DNA of 64,000 bases from assembly GCA_033398695.1 (NCBI GenBank), contig CM065806.1:42433001-42497000 (forward strand). The letters run 5' to 3'. The first letter of the stretch is position 1; each line of letters opens with the position of its first letter. The stretch comes from Orobanche coerulescens (taxonomy: Eukaryota > Streptophyta > Magnoliopsida > Lamiales > Orobanchaceae). The notes beneath the pieces were generated by a model. That model saw only the letters and a list, made by a program, of their open reading frames with translations, had not been told where the DNA came from and searched no databases. The position numbers and the translations under genes are program-made. Shown in pieces: positions 22,352-32,903 of this stretch.

Positions 22352-22640
22352 TACTGGTGCACCGCATTCATTCATTTTCGAATCATGTTTGAATAGACTT
22401 AATTTAGATAGTCCTATTGCTTGTGAACCTCATACTATCGGTCTACCTGATGATGGAGGAATTTCCGGAAATCATGAGGTTAAGAACTGACTGAATTAAG
22501 CTTAATGACCGCGATTGGTTGGTGGACCTAATCGTGGTGAATTTATCTAAGGACGATGTAATATTGGGTATTAGTTGGATGGATCGTCATGATACTATCC
22601 TCATTGTTTGTAAGCGTTTGGTTACTATCATTCTAGTCGT
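22346..22640 (+). pseudogene. Element B aspartic protease remnant
   Basis: A frame starting near 22346 contains DTGAPHSF, the active-site loop of a retroviral-type aspartic protease (the catalytic Asp is present). It ends in a stop near 22488. A second open piece from 22519 carries DVILGISWMDRHD, matching the ILGMDWL segment at the protease C-terminus. A stop and a frame change separate the two, so no protease can be made from this copy. Confidence 0.75.
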
Positions 22641-22724
22641 TGGAGTCGAGTGTGTATTTCAGGGAGATAATTCCTGTTGTTCCAGAAGAATTATTAATAT
22701 GATGGAAGCAGAGAAATTCCTCAA

Positions 22725-22991
22725 TCGAGTTGTTCAATCATTCATTGTATCATTTTCATCGATTGGCCGTTCTAAGGCAATCGAGTTGCTCAATCATTCA
22801 TTGTATCATTTTCATCGATTGGCCGTTCTAAGGCAATCGAGTTGTTCAATCATTCATTGTATCATTTTCATCGATTGGCCGTTCTAAGGCAATCGAGTTG
22901 TTCAATCATTCATTGTATCATTTTCATCGATTGACCACTCTAGGGAAATCGAAATGTTCAATCATTCGTGGTATCATTGTCATCGATTGAC
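22725..22991 (+). repeat. 56-bp tandem repeat between protease and RT of B
   Basis: Units start at 22725, 22781, 22837, 22893 and 22949, exactly 56 bp apart. The first three copies differ by single bases; the fourth diverges at its end and the fifth is partial and diverged. Because 56 is not a multiple of three, each unit shifts the reading frame. Related elements have no such array in this linker. Confidence 0.93.
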
Positions 22992-23065
22992 GATGTATTC
23001 CCAGACGAGTTACCTGGTTGCCTTCACATAGAGTTGTGGAATTCGCGAGTGAGTTGGAGCCCGGT
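22992..23065 (+). pseudogene. Element B pol linker, left of insertion C
   Basis: The reading VVEFASELEPG matches the linker (normally ...REVEF.I.L.PG) just before the reverse transcriptase of chromoviruses. It is cut after CCGGT (23061-23065), the left target duplication of C. The same frame resumes at 30106 once one copy of the duplication is discounted. Confidence 0.8.
23061..23065 (+). repeat. Target site duplication CCGGT, left of C
   Basis: CCGGT precedes the first LTR of C and recurs at 30101-30105 after the third LTR, as expected of one retroviral-type integration. Confidence 0.88.
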
Positions 23066-23232
23066 TGTTAGGCGTATTTTTATACGCTTATTTATCATTA
23101 TTTTATGTCCAGCTTGATGCCTAATTTAGCATAAATGAGCTTTTAATGCACTATTCTTATATGTTTTGCAGGAAATCGGAGTCCGAAAGCCAAAATGATG
23201 AAAAACGGGCGAAAACAGCAGTTTTTGGTCAT

Positions 23233-23413
23233 GAGCCGCGGCACAAACCAAGTGAGCCGCGGCACACGAAGACAACCAGCGAGCGCTGAGCACACTGTAC
23301 TGTGAGCCGCGGCACAACCTAGGTGAGCCGCGGCCCAGGAGGAAAAAAAGGCGCCCAGGCATGGGGCGCTGAACGTGTGAGCCGCGGCACAGATTAAGTG
23401 AGCCGCGGCCCAC
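23233..23413 (+). repeat. Paired GAGCCGCGGCACA motifs, C LTR 1
   Basis: Cores start at 23235/23256, 23306/23327 and 23381/23402. Each pair is exactly 21 bp apart and pairs are 71-75 bp apart. The element B LTR uses the same palindrome although the two LTRs are otherwise unrelated. The copies in LTR 2 (about 26949-27127) match; LTR 3 has decayed copies (GCCATGAC, GCCGCGAC) and lacks one. Confidence 0.9.
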
Positions 23414-23507
23414 CAGGTGGTTTTGCTGAAGATTCTGCGTTGCTGGGCCGTTTTGGAGCCTGTTCTCGACCTAATCACACGGACGCGTTTTGGAGGCTTA
23501 GGATTGC

Positions 23508-23515
23508 TATAAATA
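23508..23515 (+). promoter_or_regulatory. TATA box of C LTR 1
   Basis: TATAAATA in the context GATTGCTATAAATAAGC is conserved at 27225-27232 and 29264-29271 in the other two LTRs. Confidence 0.7.
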
Positions 23516-24128
23516 AGCATTGAAGGGCTGAAGAAAAGGGGGGAATCGAAGAAGGAAGATCGATAGCTAGGGCGAAGAACACAAGGAGGAGATTTGTGGG
23601 CGACGACAAGACCACGAATTCCCTACGGTTTTTCTTAGTTTTTCTGCATCTTAGTTTTTAGATCTATTCGTGTAGGATTTTGATTGTAGCCGATTTTATG
23701 ACGGTTTGATTATTTATTATTATATCGATTTACTCGTTATTCTATTGAGTTGGATTCTTCTTACTGTTCTTAATGCTTTTTAGTTGTCTGGCTAACAGTT
23801 AATTTGTTTTGAATGTCTTTATGGATTCAGGAGATGAAATTTAGGCATAGTTCTTGTGAGACGAATCATAATTTTTGTGAGATAGGGATATACTCATGGA
23901 ATTGTGAAGCCTATTTATTGTGGGAATTCTTGAACTGTTTTAGCTATTAATTATCTAATTCGAATAGGGATATATCGAGTTTATAATTCGTAGTATTTTC
24001 TATCGACCTTGGGAAAGGCTTTAGAATAATTTAGGAATTCCTGTCTTACAATCAATTGAATAAAAGTGAATTGAATTGAATAAATATCATTCCTGATTGT
24101 TTGAGGTGAAAATCATAATCCTACACGC

Positions 24129-24159
<31 letters not shown>

Positions 24160-24358
24160 CATTAGTACTATTATTTATTTTCGGCAATTAGTTTAGGTAT
24201 AAATTCCATTTAATTGTTCTTCAAATAAAATTGTGAGTTGACTATATTTTGGTACTTAGTGAAATCAGTCCTCGAGGGAACGATACTTTACTTATCACTT
24301 TATTACTTGTTGACACCGTGCACTTTCGGCATATTGTGAGGGATTTTCCCACAACAAG

Positions 24359-24379
24359 TTTTAGCGCGCTGTTGGGACC
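24359..24379 (+). other. Putative diverged Athila-type primer site, C
   Basis: TTTTAGCGCGCTGTTGGGAC lies right after the LTR end and is similar to, but clearly diverged from, the TGGCGCCGTTGCCGGGG class. The start of the same site after LTR 2 reads AGTTTTTG. Confidence 0.55.
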
Positions 24380-24466
24380 GATTTTCGCTAATATCAATAC
24401 CAAGCGACTTTAATTTTAATTTGAAGTTTTTTTTTCTTTAGTCTCTATATTTTTATTTTCTTCATT

Positions 24467-25204
24467 ATGTTTTCCTATGAGTATCGTGGCCCTTTGCATT
24501 TCATAAATTTCGATGTTCTTAATAATTTGCCAAATAGGGTCAGTCAGCCCCCTCCCCCAAAACAAAAGACCATGCTTGAACAATGTGTAGACACTCTTAA
24601 AAATCCTGATAGTACCCTTTTTGAGCTAGAATGTGCACGTCGTGGTCTTGAGATTCACTATGGTTATTTTCCAGCTCATATATTTAGCAGTGAAGTTGAA
24701 GGGGAGGTTGAGAAGAAAGACATGTTAAGTTTTAGGGTCGATCCCCCAGCACTCGATAATTACATAAAATGTGATGAGTCTGTAGAAGAAGTTACCATTG
24801 ATGATGTTTCCAAAGAAATTTCATTAAATTGTCATCAAACTTCGACTAATACGGTGAACACTTTTGTGCCAAAAATTTTATTAACGGTGCCGCGCATAAT
24901 CTTTCCTAAATCCATAATGGGAGAGATTGACCCCATTACTTCTGATTTTGTTGAGGCTGATTCCTTGAGTTCTAATGAGGTTGTTCATGATAAGTCTTTA
25001 TTATTTACCAATTCGAACTCTGCATATTTTTTCATGCCTTATCATTATTATATTCTTCTATCATTTTTTGGTTGCCCTCATAATTATTTTTACTCATTAT
25101 TTTTGGCAACCGGGCATGAACCAAAGCCTCCCTTATGGAATAAGAGGCTTATAGATTGTAAGAAGGGGGTATTTGGCAATCTCCCTAGAAAGAAGCCACG
25201 TTGA
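24467..25204 (+). CDS. Uncharacterised protein of element C (245 codons)
   Basis: This is the only sizeable frame in the C interior and it begins at the first ATG after the primer site. I do not recognise its family with certainty. Visible features are a proline/lysine linker (QPPPPKQK, about residues 27-34), an acidic middle, a hydrophobic tyrosine/phenylalanine-rich stretch (about residues 190-215, FFMPYHYYILLSFFGC) that could be one membrane segment, and a basic C-terminus (LPRKKPR). It has no zinc knuckle, protease or polymerase motif. Its place in an Athila-like element suggests a leftover of an element ORF or an acquired gene. The second, deleted interior (28062-28843) lacks it. Confidence 0.5.
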   Translation: MFSYEYRGPLHFINFDVLNNLPNRVSQPPPPKQKTMLEQCVDTLKNPDSTLFELECARRGLEIHYGYFPAHIFSSEVEGEVEKKDMLSFRVDPPALDNYIKCDESVEEVTIDDVSKEISLNCHQTSTNTVNTFVPKILLTVPRIIFPKSIMGEIDPITSDFVEADSLSSNEVVHDKSLLFTNSNSAYFFMPYHYYILLSFFGCPHNYFYSLFLATGHEPKPPLWNKRLIDCKKGVFGNLPRKKPR

Positions 25205-26033
25205 ATTTTTGTTTGCCACGTCGTGCTCAAGACGTAAAATAGAGCGTTTGATGGGAGTCAACCCATCATTTTTACTTGCTTTCTAGTTAGTTGTTTTTAT
25301 TTGATTTCTAGTTATTAATTTTTTTCTTTGTTTTGTTATTTCTTTTGGATTCGTATTCTTGTTGGCCCTTATCTCTCTAATATTTTAACCCCAAATGAGT
25401 TATTATTCTTCATATTCTAGTCTTTCTTGATTTAATGTCTATTATTATCTCATGACTAGAGACTAAGTTTGGGGGTCCCTCGTGATGCTGAGCGTTATTT
25501 GAAGTATGGATTGACCGACGTTTCCACTCAGACATGTGCTGGTGTTCAAGAAGACATTTTGGAATAAGTTTCACTTTTCCTTATCTCTTTTATTTTCACA
25601 TGAGTTATTGTTGATGATGTTATGTGTAGTGGAATTGATTTTCTTGCTTATGAATTGCGATTGCTTTATTGTCCTTGCATGCTGTTGATGATTTTGTTCA
25701 AAAATGTGATTTTTTTCATGATTTTTTCGTGCTTCCGTGTGTAAAACTGATGTTACGATACTGATGTCTCTTGGAAGAAACGGTTGACTTTTGATCGAGT
25801 TGCAGTCAGTGATATCTGTTTCTGTTAAGTATTCAATTGGGTCCGAAATTTTATCGTTTTTGTAGAAATCTTAGCAGATAAGAAAGGAGACATACGTGTT
25901 TTCAAATCACAGTTTATACGTTTGGTTAAACTTTTCACGTAGCTAGTCGTCCAGTACTATGAGTCTTGTTGGCACTTGGATTGAGTTTAGAGTCGGACAA
26001 TTTTTCCAAAAAGTCGAGATATTATTTGTTCTA

Positions 26034-26311
26034 TGATGGGAAGTCTAGTAACCGGGGGTATTCACGTGACCCGTTGTTTACTCTCGCGTAAAACGACGAC
26101 CCTGAATAGATTAATAATTCAGAAATATCGCATTACCGATGATGGGAAGCCTAGTAACTGGGGGTATTCACGTGACCCGTTGTCTACTCTCGCGTAAAAC
26201 GGCAACCTTGACATGCGGGAATTGCTATTCGAGTTTTTTCTCCGCTGTAGAAGGGGGCTTAGTAACTAGAAGCATCCATGTGCCCCATGAGTGTCTTTTA
26301 CGTCAAACAGT
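26034..26311 (+). repeat. About 105-bp imperfect triple repeat in C interior
   Basis: GATGGGAAG, then CTAGTAAC, GGGGGTATTCACGTGACCC and ACTCTCGCGTAAAACG occur at about 26034 and 26138, and a diverged third copy (GGGGGCTTAGTAACTAGAAGC...TTTTACGTCAAAC) at about 26246. The same set follows LTR 2 at 28095-28370. No palindrome or frame is preserved across the copies. Confidence 0.75.
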
Positions 26312-26783
26312 TCCCCGATACATGAGAATGGAAATCCACCCTAGGATCATCCCGATGAAATATCCCGAGAGCCGAAACCTAGTGGTTAACTCGAATCATA
26401 TTATTGATCATACATAAGGGAATGCTGTCCTAGGAATAATTTTGATAATGAAACTCTTGAATTTTGCCACTAGACTGTGGGACTGGGCGGATTAGCTTGT
26501 TTAATCTAACCCTTCATATTGACGGTCGGTTAAATTCACGCTTGTTAATCTTTGAGCTTGATTTTCTTCATGAATGATTGATTAGGACTGAAATTGGTTA
26601 CTTAGTGGAATCAGTGTCCTGGATGTGACTCGCTATTACGATACTTGTACTATTATTTGAGATTTTCAGGGTAGTATTGATTAAGTTGAGCACTATGGAC
26701 TTGCATGATTATTCACGATACATTTTGTTTAAAATTGATAATTTTTGCTTGAGGACAAGCAAAGGCTCAAGTTTGGGGGTATT

Positions 26784-28061
26784 TGTTAGGCGTATTTTTA
26801 TACGCTTATTTATCATTATTTTATGTCCACCTTGATGCCTAATTTAGCATAAATCAGCTTTTAATGCACTATTCTTATATGTTTTGTAGGAAATCGGAGT
26901 CCGAAAGCCAAAACGATGAAAATGGGTGAAAACAGCAGTTTTTGGTCATGAGCCGCGGCACAAACCAAGTGAGCCGCGGCACACGAAGACAACCAACGAG
27001 CGCTGAGCACACTGTACTGTGAGCCGCGGCACAGCCTAGGTGAGCCGCGGCCCAAGAGGAAAAAAAGGCGCCCAGGCATGGGGCGCTGAACGTGTGAGCC
27101 GCGGCACAGATTAAGTGAGCCGCGGCCCACCAGACGGTTTTACTGAAGATTCTGCGTTGCTGGTCCGTTTTGGAGCCTGTTTTCGACCTAATCACACGGA
27201 CGCGTTTTGGAGGCTTAGGATTGCTATAAATAAGCATTGAAGGGCTGAAGAAAAGGGGGGAATCGAAGAAGGAAGATCGATAGCTAGGGCGAAGAACACA
27301 AGGAGGAGATTTGTGGGCGACGACAAGACCACAGATTCCCTACGATTTTTCTTAGTTTTTCTGCATCTTAGTTTTTAGATCTATTCGTGTAGGATTTTGA
27401 TTGTAGCCGATTTCATGACGGTTTAATTATTTATTATTATTTCGATTTACTCGTTATTCTATTGAATTGGATTCTTCTTACTGTTCTTAATGCTTTTTAA
27501 TTGTCTGGCCAACAGTTAATTTGTTTTGAATGTCTTTATGGATTCGGGAGATGAAATTTAGACATAGTTCTTGTGAGACGAATCATAATTTTCGTGAGAT
27601 AGGGATATACTCATGGAATTGTGAAGCCTATTTATTATGGGAATTCTTGAACTGTTTTTGCTATTAATTATCTAATTCGAATAGGGATATATCGAGTTTA
27701 TAATTCGTAGTATTTTCTATCGACCTTGGGAAAGGCTTTAGAATAATTTAGGAATTCCTGGCTTACAATCAATTGAATAAAAGTGAATTGAATTGAATAA
27801 ATATCATTCCTGATTGTTTGAGGTGAAAATCATAATCCTACACGCTTATTAGTATTATTATTATCATTAGTACTATTATTTATTTTCGGCAATTAGTTTA
27901 GGTATAAATTCCATTTAATTGTTCTTCAAATAAAATTGTGAGTTGACTATATTTTGGTACTTAGTGAAATCAATCCTCGAGGGAACGATACTTTACTTAT
28001 CACTTTATTACTTGTTGACACCGTGCACTTGCGGCATATTGTGAGGGATTTTCCCACAACA
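26784..28061 (+). mobile_element. Element C, LTR 2
   Basis: A full-length copy from TGTTAGGCG to CCCACAACA, preceded by the polypurine tract AGTTTGGGGGTATT. It is followed by AGTTTTTG, the beginning of the primer site. It therefore acts as 3' LTR of unit 1 and 5' LTR of unit 2. TATA box 27225-27232. Confidence 0.9.
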
Positions 28062-28843
28062 AGTTTTTGCTATTCGAGATATTATTTGTTCTATGATGGG
28101 AAGTCTAGTAACCAGGGGTATTCACGTGACCCGTTGTTTACTCTCGCGTAAAACGACGACCCTGAATAGATTAATAATTTCGAAATATCGCATTACCGAT
28201 GATGGGAAGCCTAATAACTGGGGGTATTCACGTGACCCGTTGTCTACTCTCGCGTAAAACGGCAACCATGACATGCGGGAATTGCTATTCGAGTTTTTTC
28301 TCCACTGTAGAGGGGGGCTTAGTAACTAGAAGCATCCACGTGCCCCATGAGTGTCTTTTACGTCAAACGGTTCCCCGATACATGAGAATGGAAATCCACC
28401 CTAGGATCATCCCGATGAAATATCTCGAGAGCCGATACCTAGTGGTTAACTCGAATCATATTATTGATCATACATAAGGGAATGCTGTCCTAGGAATAAT
28501 TTTGATAATGAAACTCTTGAATTTTGCCACTAGACTGTGGGACTGGGCGAATTAGCTTGTTTAATCTAACCCTTCATATTGACGGTCGGTTAAATTCACG
28601 CTTGTTAATCTTTGAGATTGATTTTCTTCATGAACGATTGATTAGGACTGAAATTGGTTACTTAGTGGAATCAGTGTCCTGGATGTGACTCGCTATTTCG
28701 ATACTTGTACTATTCTTTGATATTTTCAGGGTAGTATTGATTAAGTTGAGCACTATGGACTTGCATGATTATTCACGATACATTTTGTTTAAAATTGATA
28801 ATTTTTGCTTGAGGACAAGCAAAGGCTCAAGTTGGGGGGTATT
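28062..28843 (+). mobile_element. Element C internal region 2, deleted
   Basis: After eight bases of primer site the sequence jumps to GCTATTCGAGATATTATTTG and then matches 26013-26783. About 1.65 kb, including the 245-codon frame, is missing. The junction segment GCTATTCGAG also occurs at 26225 in the intact copy, so short homology may have guided the deletion. Confidence 0.85.
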
Positions 28844-30100
28844 TGTTAGGCGTATTTTTATACGCTTATTTATCATTATTTTATGTTCAGCTTGATGCCT
28901 AATTTAGCATAAATGAGCTTTTAATGCACTATTCTTATATGTTTTGCAGGAAATCGGAGTCCGAAAGCCAAAACGATGAAAACCGGGCTAAAACAACAGT
29001 TTTTGGTCATGAGCCATGACACAAACCAAGTGAGCCGCGGCACACGAAGACAACCAGCTAGCGCTGAGCACACTGTACTGTGAGCCGCGACACAGCCTAG
29101 GTGAGCCGCGGCCCAGGAGGAAAAAAACGCGCCCAGGCATGGGGCGCTGAACATGTGAGCCGCGGCCCACCAGGCGGTTTTGCTGAAGATTCTGCGTTCT
29201 GGGCCGTTTTGGAGCCTGTTCTCGACCTAATCACACGGACGCGTTTTGGAGGCTTAGGATTGCTATAAATAAGCATTGAAGGGCTGAAGAAAAGGGGGGA
29301 ATCGAAGAAGGAAGATCGATAGCTAGGGCGAAGAACACAAGGAGGAGATTTGTGGGCGACGACAAGACCACGAATTCCCTACGGTTTTTCTTAGTTTTTC
29401 TGCATCTTAGTTTTTAGATCTATTCGTGTAGGATTTTGACTGTAGCCGATTTCATGACGGTTTGATTATTTATTATTATTTCGATTTACTCGTTATTCTA
29501 TTGAGTTGGATTCTTCTTACTGTTCTTAATGCTTTTTAGTTGTCTGGCTAACAGTTAATTTGTTTTGAATGTCTTTATGGATTCAGGAGATGAAATTTAG
29601 GCATAGTTCTTGTGAGACGAATCATAATTTTCGTGAGATAGGGATATACTCATGGAATTGTGAAGCCTATTTATTGTGGGAATTCTTGAACTGTTTTAGC
29701 TACTAATTATCTAATTCGAATAGGGATATATCGAGTTTATAATTCGTAGTATTTTCTATCGACCTTGGGAAAGGCTTTAGAATAATTTAGGAATTCCTGG
29801 CTTACAATCAATTGAATAAAAGTGAATTGAATTGAATAAATATCATTCCTGATTGTTTGAGGTGAAAATCATAATCCTACATGCTTATTAGTATTATTAT
29901 TATCATTAGTACTATTATTTATTTTCGGCAATTAGTTTAGGTATAAATTCCATTTAATTATTCTTCAAATAAAATTGTGAGTTGACTATATTTTGGTACT
30001 TAGTTAAATCAGTCATCGAGGGAATGATACTTTACTTATCACTTTATTACTTGTTGACACCGTGCACTTGCGGCATATTGTGAGGGATTTTCCCACAAGA
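28844..30100 (+). mobile_element. Element C, LTR 3
   Basis: The third LTR copy ends CCCACAAGA, where the other copies end CCCACAACA, and is followed by the CCGGT duplication. One palindrome copy is deleted and two are mutated relative to LTR 1. TATA box 29264-29271. Confidence 0.9.
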
Positions 30101-30105
30101 CCGGT
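30101..30105 (+). repeat. Target site duplication CCGGT, right of C
   Basis: It matches 23061-23065. Counting it once keeps the element B pol frame in register across the insertion. Confidence 0.88.
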
Positions 30106-30829
30106 ACGTCCCCGTTATCGAAGGCACCGTACCGGATGGCCCCGACCGAAATGCAGGAGTTGAAGATTCAACTTGAGGAATTGTTCGAGAAAGGTTATCT
30201 CCGTCCGAGTGCGTCCCCGTGGGGAGCACCAGTGTTCTTTGTCAAGAAGAAGGATGGTTCGTTCCACTTGTGTATTGATTACCGGGAATTGAATCGGGTG
30301 ACGATCAAGAATAAGTATCCTCTACCCCGCATCGATGATCCCTTAGATCAACTTCAGGGAACTTCAGTATTTTTTTTAAGATTGACTTAAGATCTGGATA
30401 TCATCAGTTGCGAATTCGAGAGTCGGATATCGCGAGGACGGCGTTTCAAACATGCTATGGCCATTATGAGTTCGTGGAGTTAATTAATGCACTAATGCAC
30501 CTGCGATATTCATGGAGTTAATGAATCGGGTCTTCATCGACTTTTTGGATCAGTTCGTGGTTGTCTTTATTGATGACATTTTAATTTATTCTCGTGACTG
30601 GGAGGAGCACGAGCTTCACCTTCATCAAGTTCTCGACATGTTGAGACGAGAGAAGCTTTATGGAAAGTTTTCCATATATGAGTTCTGGATGTCCGAGGCG
30701 ACGTTTCTCGGGCATGTAATTTCATCAGACGGAGTTCGTGTCGACCCTCAGAAGACGGAGGCTATCCGAGATTGGCAACCTCCCAAGAATGTTAAACAAA
30801 TCCGAAGTTTCCTCGGATTAGCTGGTTAA
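30106..30829 (+). pseudogene. Element B reverse transcriptase remnant
   Basis: Open pieces 30136-30390 and 30512-30829 carry [36 protein letters not shown] and YPLPRIDD, then [17 protein letters not shown] with the catalytic FIDD box, and [10 protein letters not shown] and IRSFLGLAG of the RT thumb. This is a Ty3/gypsy chromovirus reverse transcriptase. A T-run (30370) shifts the frame before the GYHQLRI segment, and the region 30470-30510 (normally FGLTNAPA) is scrambled. The enzyme cannot be made from this copy. Confidence 0.9.
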
Positions 30830-31174
30830 TTATCCGACCCACGACCTGGAGCTAGCAGTCGTGGTTTTCGCATTGGAAATTTGGCGTCATTACCTTTATG
30901 GCGTCACCTGTAAGTTATTCACCAATCACAAGAGTTTAAGTATATACTTACTCAGAAGGAGTTAAATATGCGACAGAGACGGTGGTTGGAACTAATCAAA
31001 GATTACGATATCGAGATCCTTTACTACCCGGGCAAGACGAACGTTGTCGCCGACGCCTTGAGTCGTAAGTCCGTTCAGGAGCAGATGCTTGCTCGTTTAA
31101 CAGTTCAGAAGGAGCTTCAACAGGAATTCCTTAGACCCGAGATCGAGGTCTGGCTTCAGCGAGTACGAGGGTAA
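30830..31174 (+). pseudogene. Element B RNase H remnant
   Basis: Right after GLAG the sequence jumps to a segment reading [24 protein letters not shown], so the N-terminal half of RNase H (with its first catalytic residues) and the end of the RT are deleted. [16 protein letters not shown] and [16 protein letters not shown], the RNase H C-terminus with the ADALSR motif, follow from 30968. A frame break lies near 30945. Confidence 0.85.
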
Positions 31175-31180
31175 CTTTGC

Positions 31181-32628
31181 ATGTTAGAGATTTCATCGTC
31201 ACTTGAGGAGGCAATCAGAGAGAATCAGGGTTCAGATCCATCACTGTTGTGCATCCATGAGGATGTGGCTCAGGGGAAAGCCCTTGGCTTTGTGATCCAC
31301 GAGGATGGACTTTTGCGCTTTAAGAATCGGTTATGCATACCGGTGAATGACGAGTTGAAAAACTCGATTTTGAGAGGAGCTCATGCTACCCCTTATTTAG
31401 TTCACCCGGGGTCTAGCAAGATGTATAAGGACTTGAAACAAAATTACTGGTGGAGTAATATGAAGCGAGAAGTCGCGGAATTTGTTTCGAGATGCTTAAC
31501 CTGTCAGCAAGTCAAGATAGAACATCAGCGACCGACGGGTATGCTGAAACCTCTCCCTATTCCAGAATGGAAGTGAGAGGATATTTCAATGGACTTCATC
31601 ACGAGTTTGCCGACGAGTCATCGTGGCATGAATACGATCTGGGTGATTGTGGACCGCTTAACTAAATCAGCTCTTTTCCTTGAGATTAAGGATACGTGGG
31701 GTCCCGAGAGACTTGCCCAGCTGTTCATCAAAGAGATAGTGAGACTGCACGGTACTCCTAAGAGTATCGTTTCTGATCGTGACGGGCGATTCGTGTCTCA
31801 TTTTTGGAAATCAGTTCATCGTGCTATGGGAACTCAGCTTAAGCTCAGTACATTTTCATCCTCAATCCGACGGACAATCAGAGAGGACTATTCAGACTTT
31901 GGAGGACGTTGAGGGCATGTGTCCTCGATTGGAAAGACGATTGGGAAGCCCAACTACCGTTGATCGAGTTCACGTACAATAATAGTTGGCATTCTTTGAT
32001 TAAGATGGCACCTTACGAGGCCTTGTACGGTCGTCGTTGTCGATCTCCTTTGTGTTGGGATGACTTATCAGAATCAATCGGCATCGAGCCCGATATGCTT
32101 ATAGCCGCCCGTGAGAAGGTATCTTTGATCAGGAGTCGTTTGTTGACTGCTCAGAGTCGACAAAAATCTTATGCAGATACTCATCGTCGACCTTTAGAGT
32201 TCGAGTCGGGTGACCATGTTTTGGTCAGGGTATCCCCAAGTCGTGGTATCTTCCGTTTCGGGAAGCGGGGAAAGTTGAGTCCAAGATTTATTGGACTGTT
32301 TGAGATTTTGGAACGAGTAGGCGAGCTAGCTTATCGTTTGGCCTTACCTCCGGCGTTGAGCCGAATTCATAATGTATTTCACGACTCTCAGCTACGGAAG
32401 TACGTTTCCGACTCGAGTCACATACTTCAGTTCGACGAAATCGATATCGCTGATGATCATTCGTATGAAGAGCGTCCCATACGAGTCTTAGAGCGGCGAA
32501 TCAAACAGTTGAGGAATAAGGCGATTCCTTTAGTTAAAATTCAGTGGTCTAGACACGGAGTCGAAGAGGCTACTTGGGAAACCGAGGATAGTATGCGGGA
32601 GAGTTATCCCGAGTTGTTTGACCCTTAG
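31181..32628 (+). pseudogene. Element B integrase with chromodomain-like tail
   Basis: The zinc-binding part (HPGSSKMYKDLKQNYWW, CLTCQQVK), the catalytic core (MDFITSLP with the first Asp, SDRDGRF with the second) and the C-terminal part (YGRRCRSP, FGKRGKLSPRFIGLFEI) are all readable. The end (VKIQWSRHGVEEATWETEDSM...YPELFDP) is the CR-type chromodomain-like tail of Tekay/Del chromoviruses, which steer integration to heterochromatin. An in-frame stop (TGA near 31574) and a frame shift near 31860-31910 break it. The polypurine stretch CTCTTTTAAG follows. Confidence 0.9.
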
Positions 32629-32652
32629 TTTCGGGGACGAAACTCTTTTAAG

Positions 32653-32903
32653 CGGTTGTAATTCAGTCATTATCATTCAGTAATTCCATTCGGTAATTGT
32701 CACTATGTGATTTTTCACTCGTTATAATCATTCATCCGTGTTCACCGTTCGGAATAACTTCGAGTTGTGTATCGATATTGTTCATTGTTTCAACCTTACT
32801 CGAGAATCGAGACAAGAGTATTATCTTGATCGTGGAAATTGATTCATTAGTCGTTGTTGACGTTGGAGTTCATGTCATTTCTAATCTCCTCATTGTTCAA
32901 ATT
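32653..32903 (+). mobile_element. Element B, 3' LTR (first 250 bp)
   Basis: The sequence matches 18732-18980. The first nine bases of the LTR (TGTAATACC) are missing. It is cut at 32904 by element D. The rest should lie beyond element D outside the window. Confidence 0.85.

Larger units (their letters stand above)
23066..24356 (+). mobile_element. Element C, LTR 1 (Athila-like)
   Basis: It runs from TGTTAGGCG to TTCCCACAACA. A GCGTAT/ATACGC hairpin sits seven bases from the start. It contains three pairs of GCCGCGGC palindromes (23235 to 23409), a TATA box (23508-23515) and a leader. It is nearly identical to 26784-28061 and 28844-30100. Confidence 0.9.
24357..26783 (+). mobile_element. Element C internal region 1
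   Basis: It starts with AGTTTTAGCGCGCTGTTGGGACC, which resembles a diverged Athila-type primer site (TTTGGCGCCGTTGCCGGGGA). A 245-codon frame follows (24467-25204). After it come ACGTCGTGCTCAAGACGTAAA and GGGAGTCAACCCA, a downstream motif common in Athila elements, and AGTTTGGGGGT polypurine sequences at 25467 and 26770, the latter directly before LTR 2. No protease, reverse transcriptase or integrase is present. Confidence 0.75.

Noticed and set aside
23126..23520. Minus-strand frames of 95-125 codons in each C LTR
   Set aside because: They are antisense to element C and translate the palindrome array; they recur only because the LTR is repeated.
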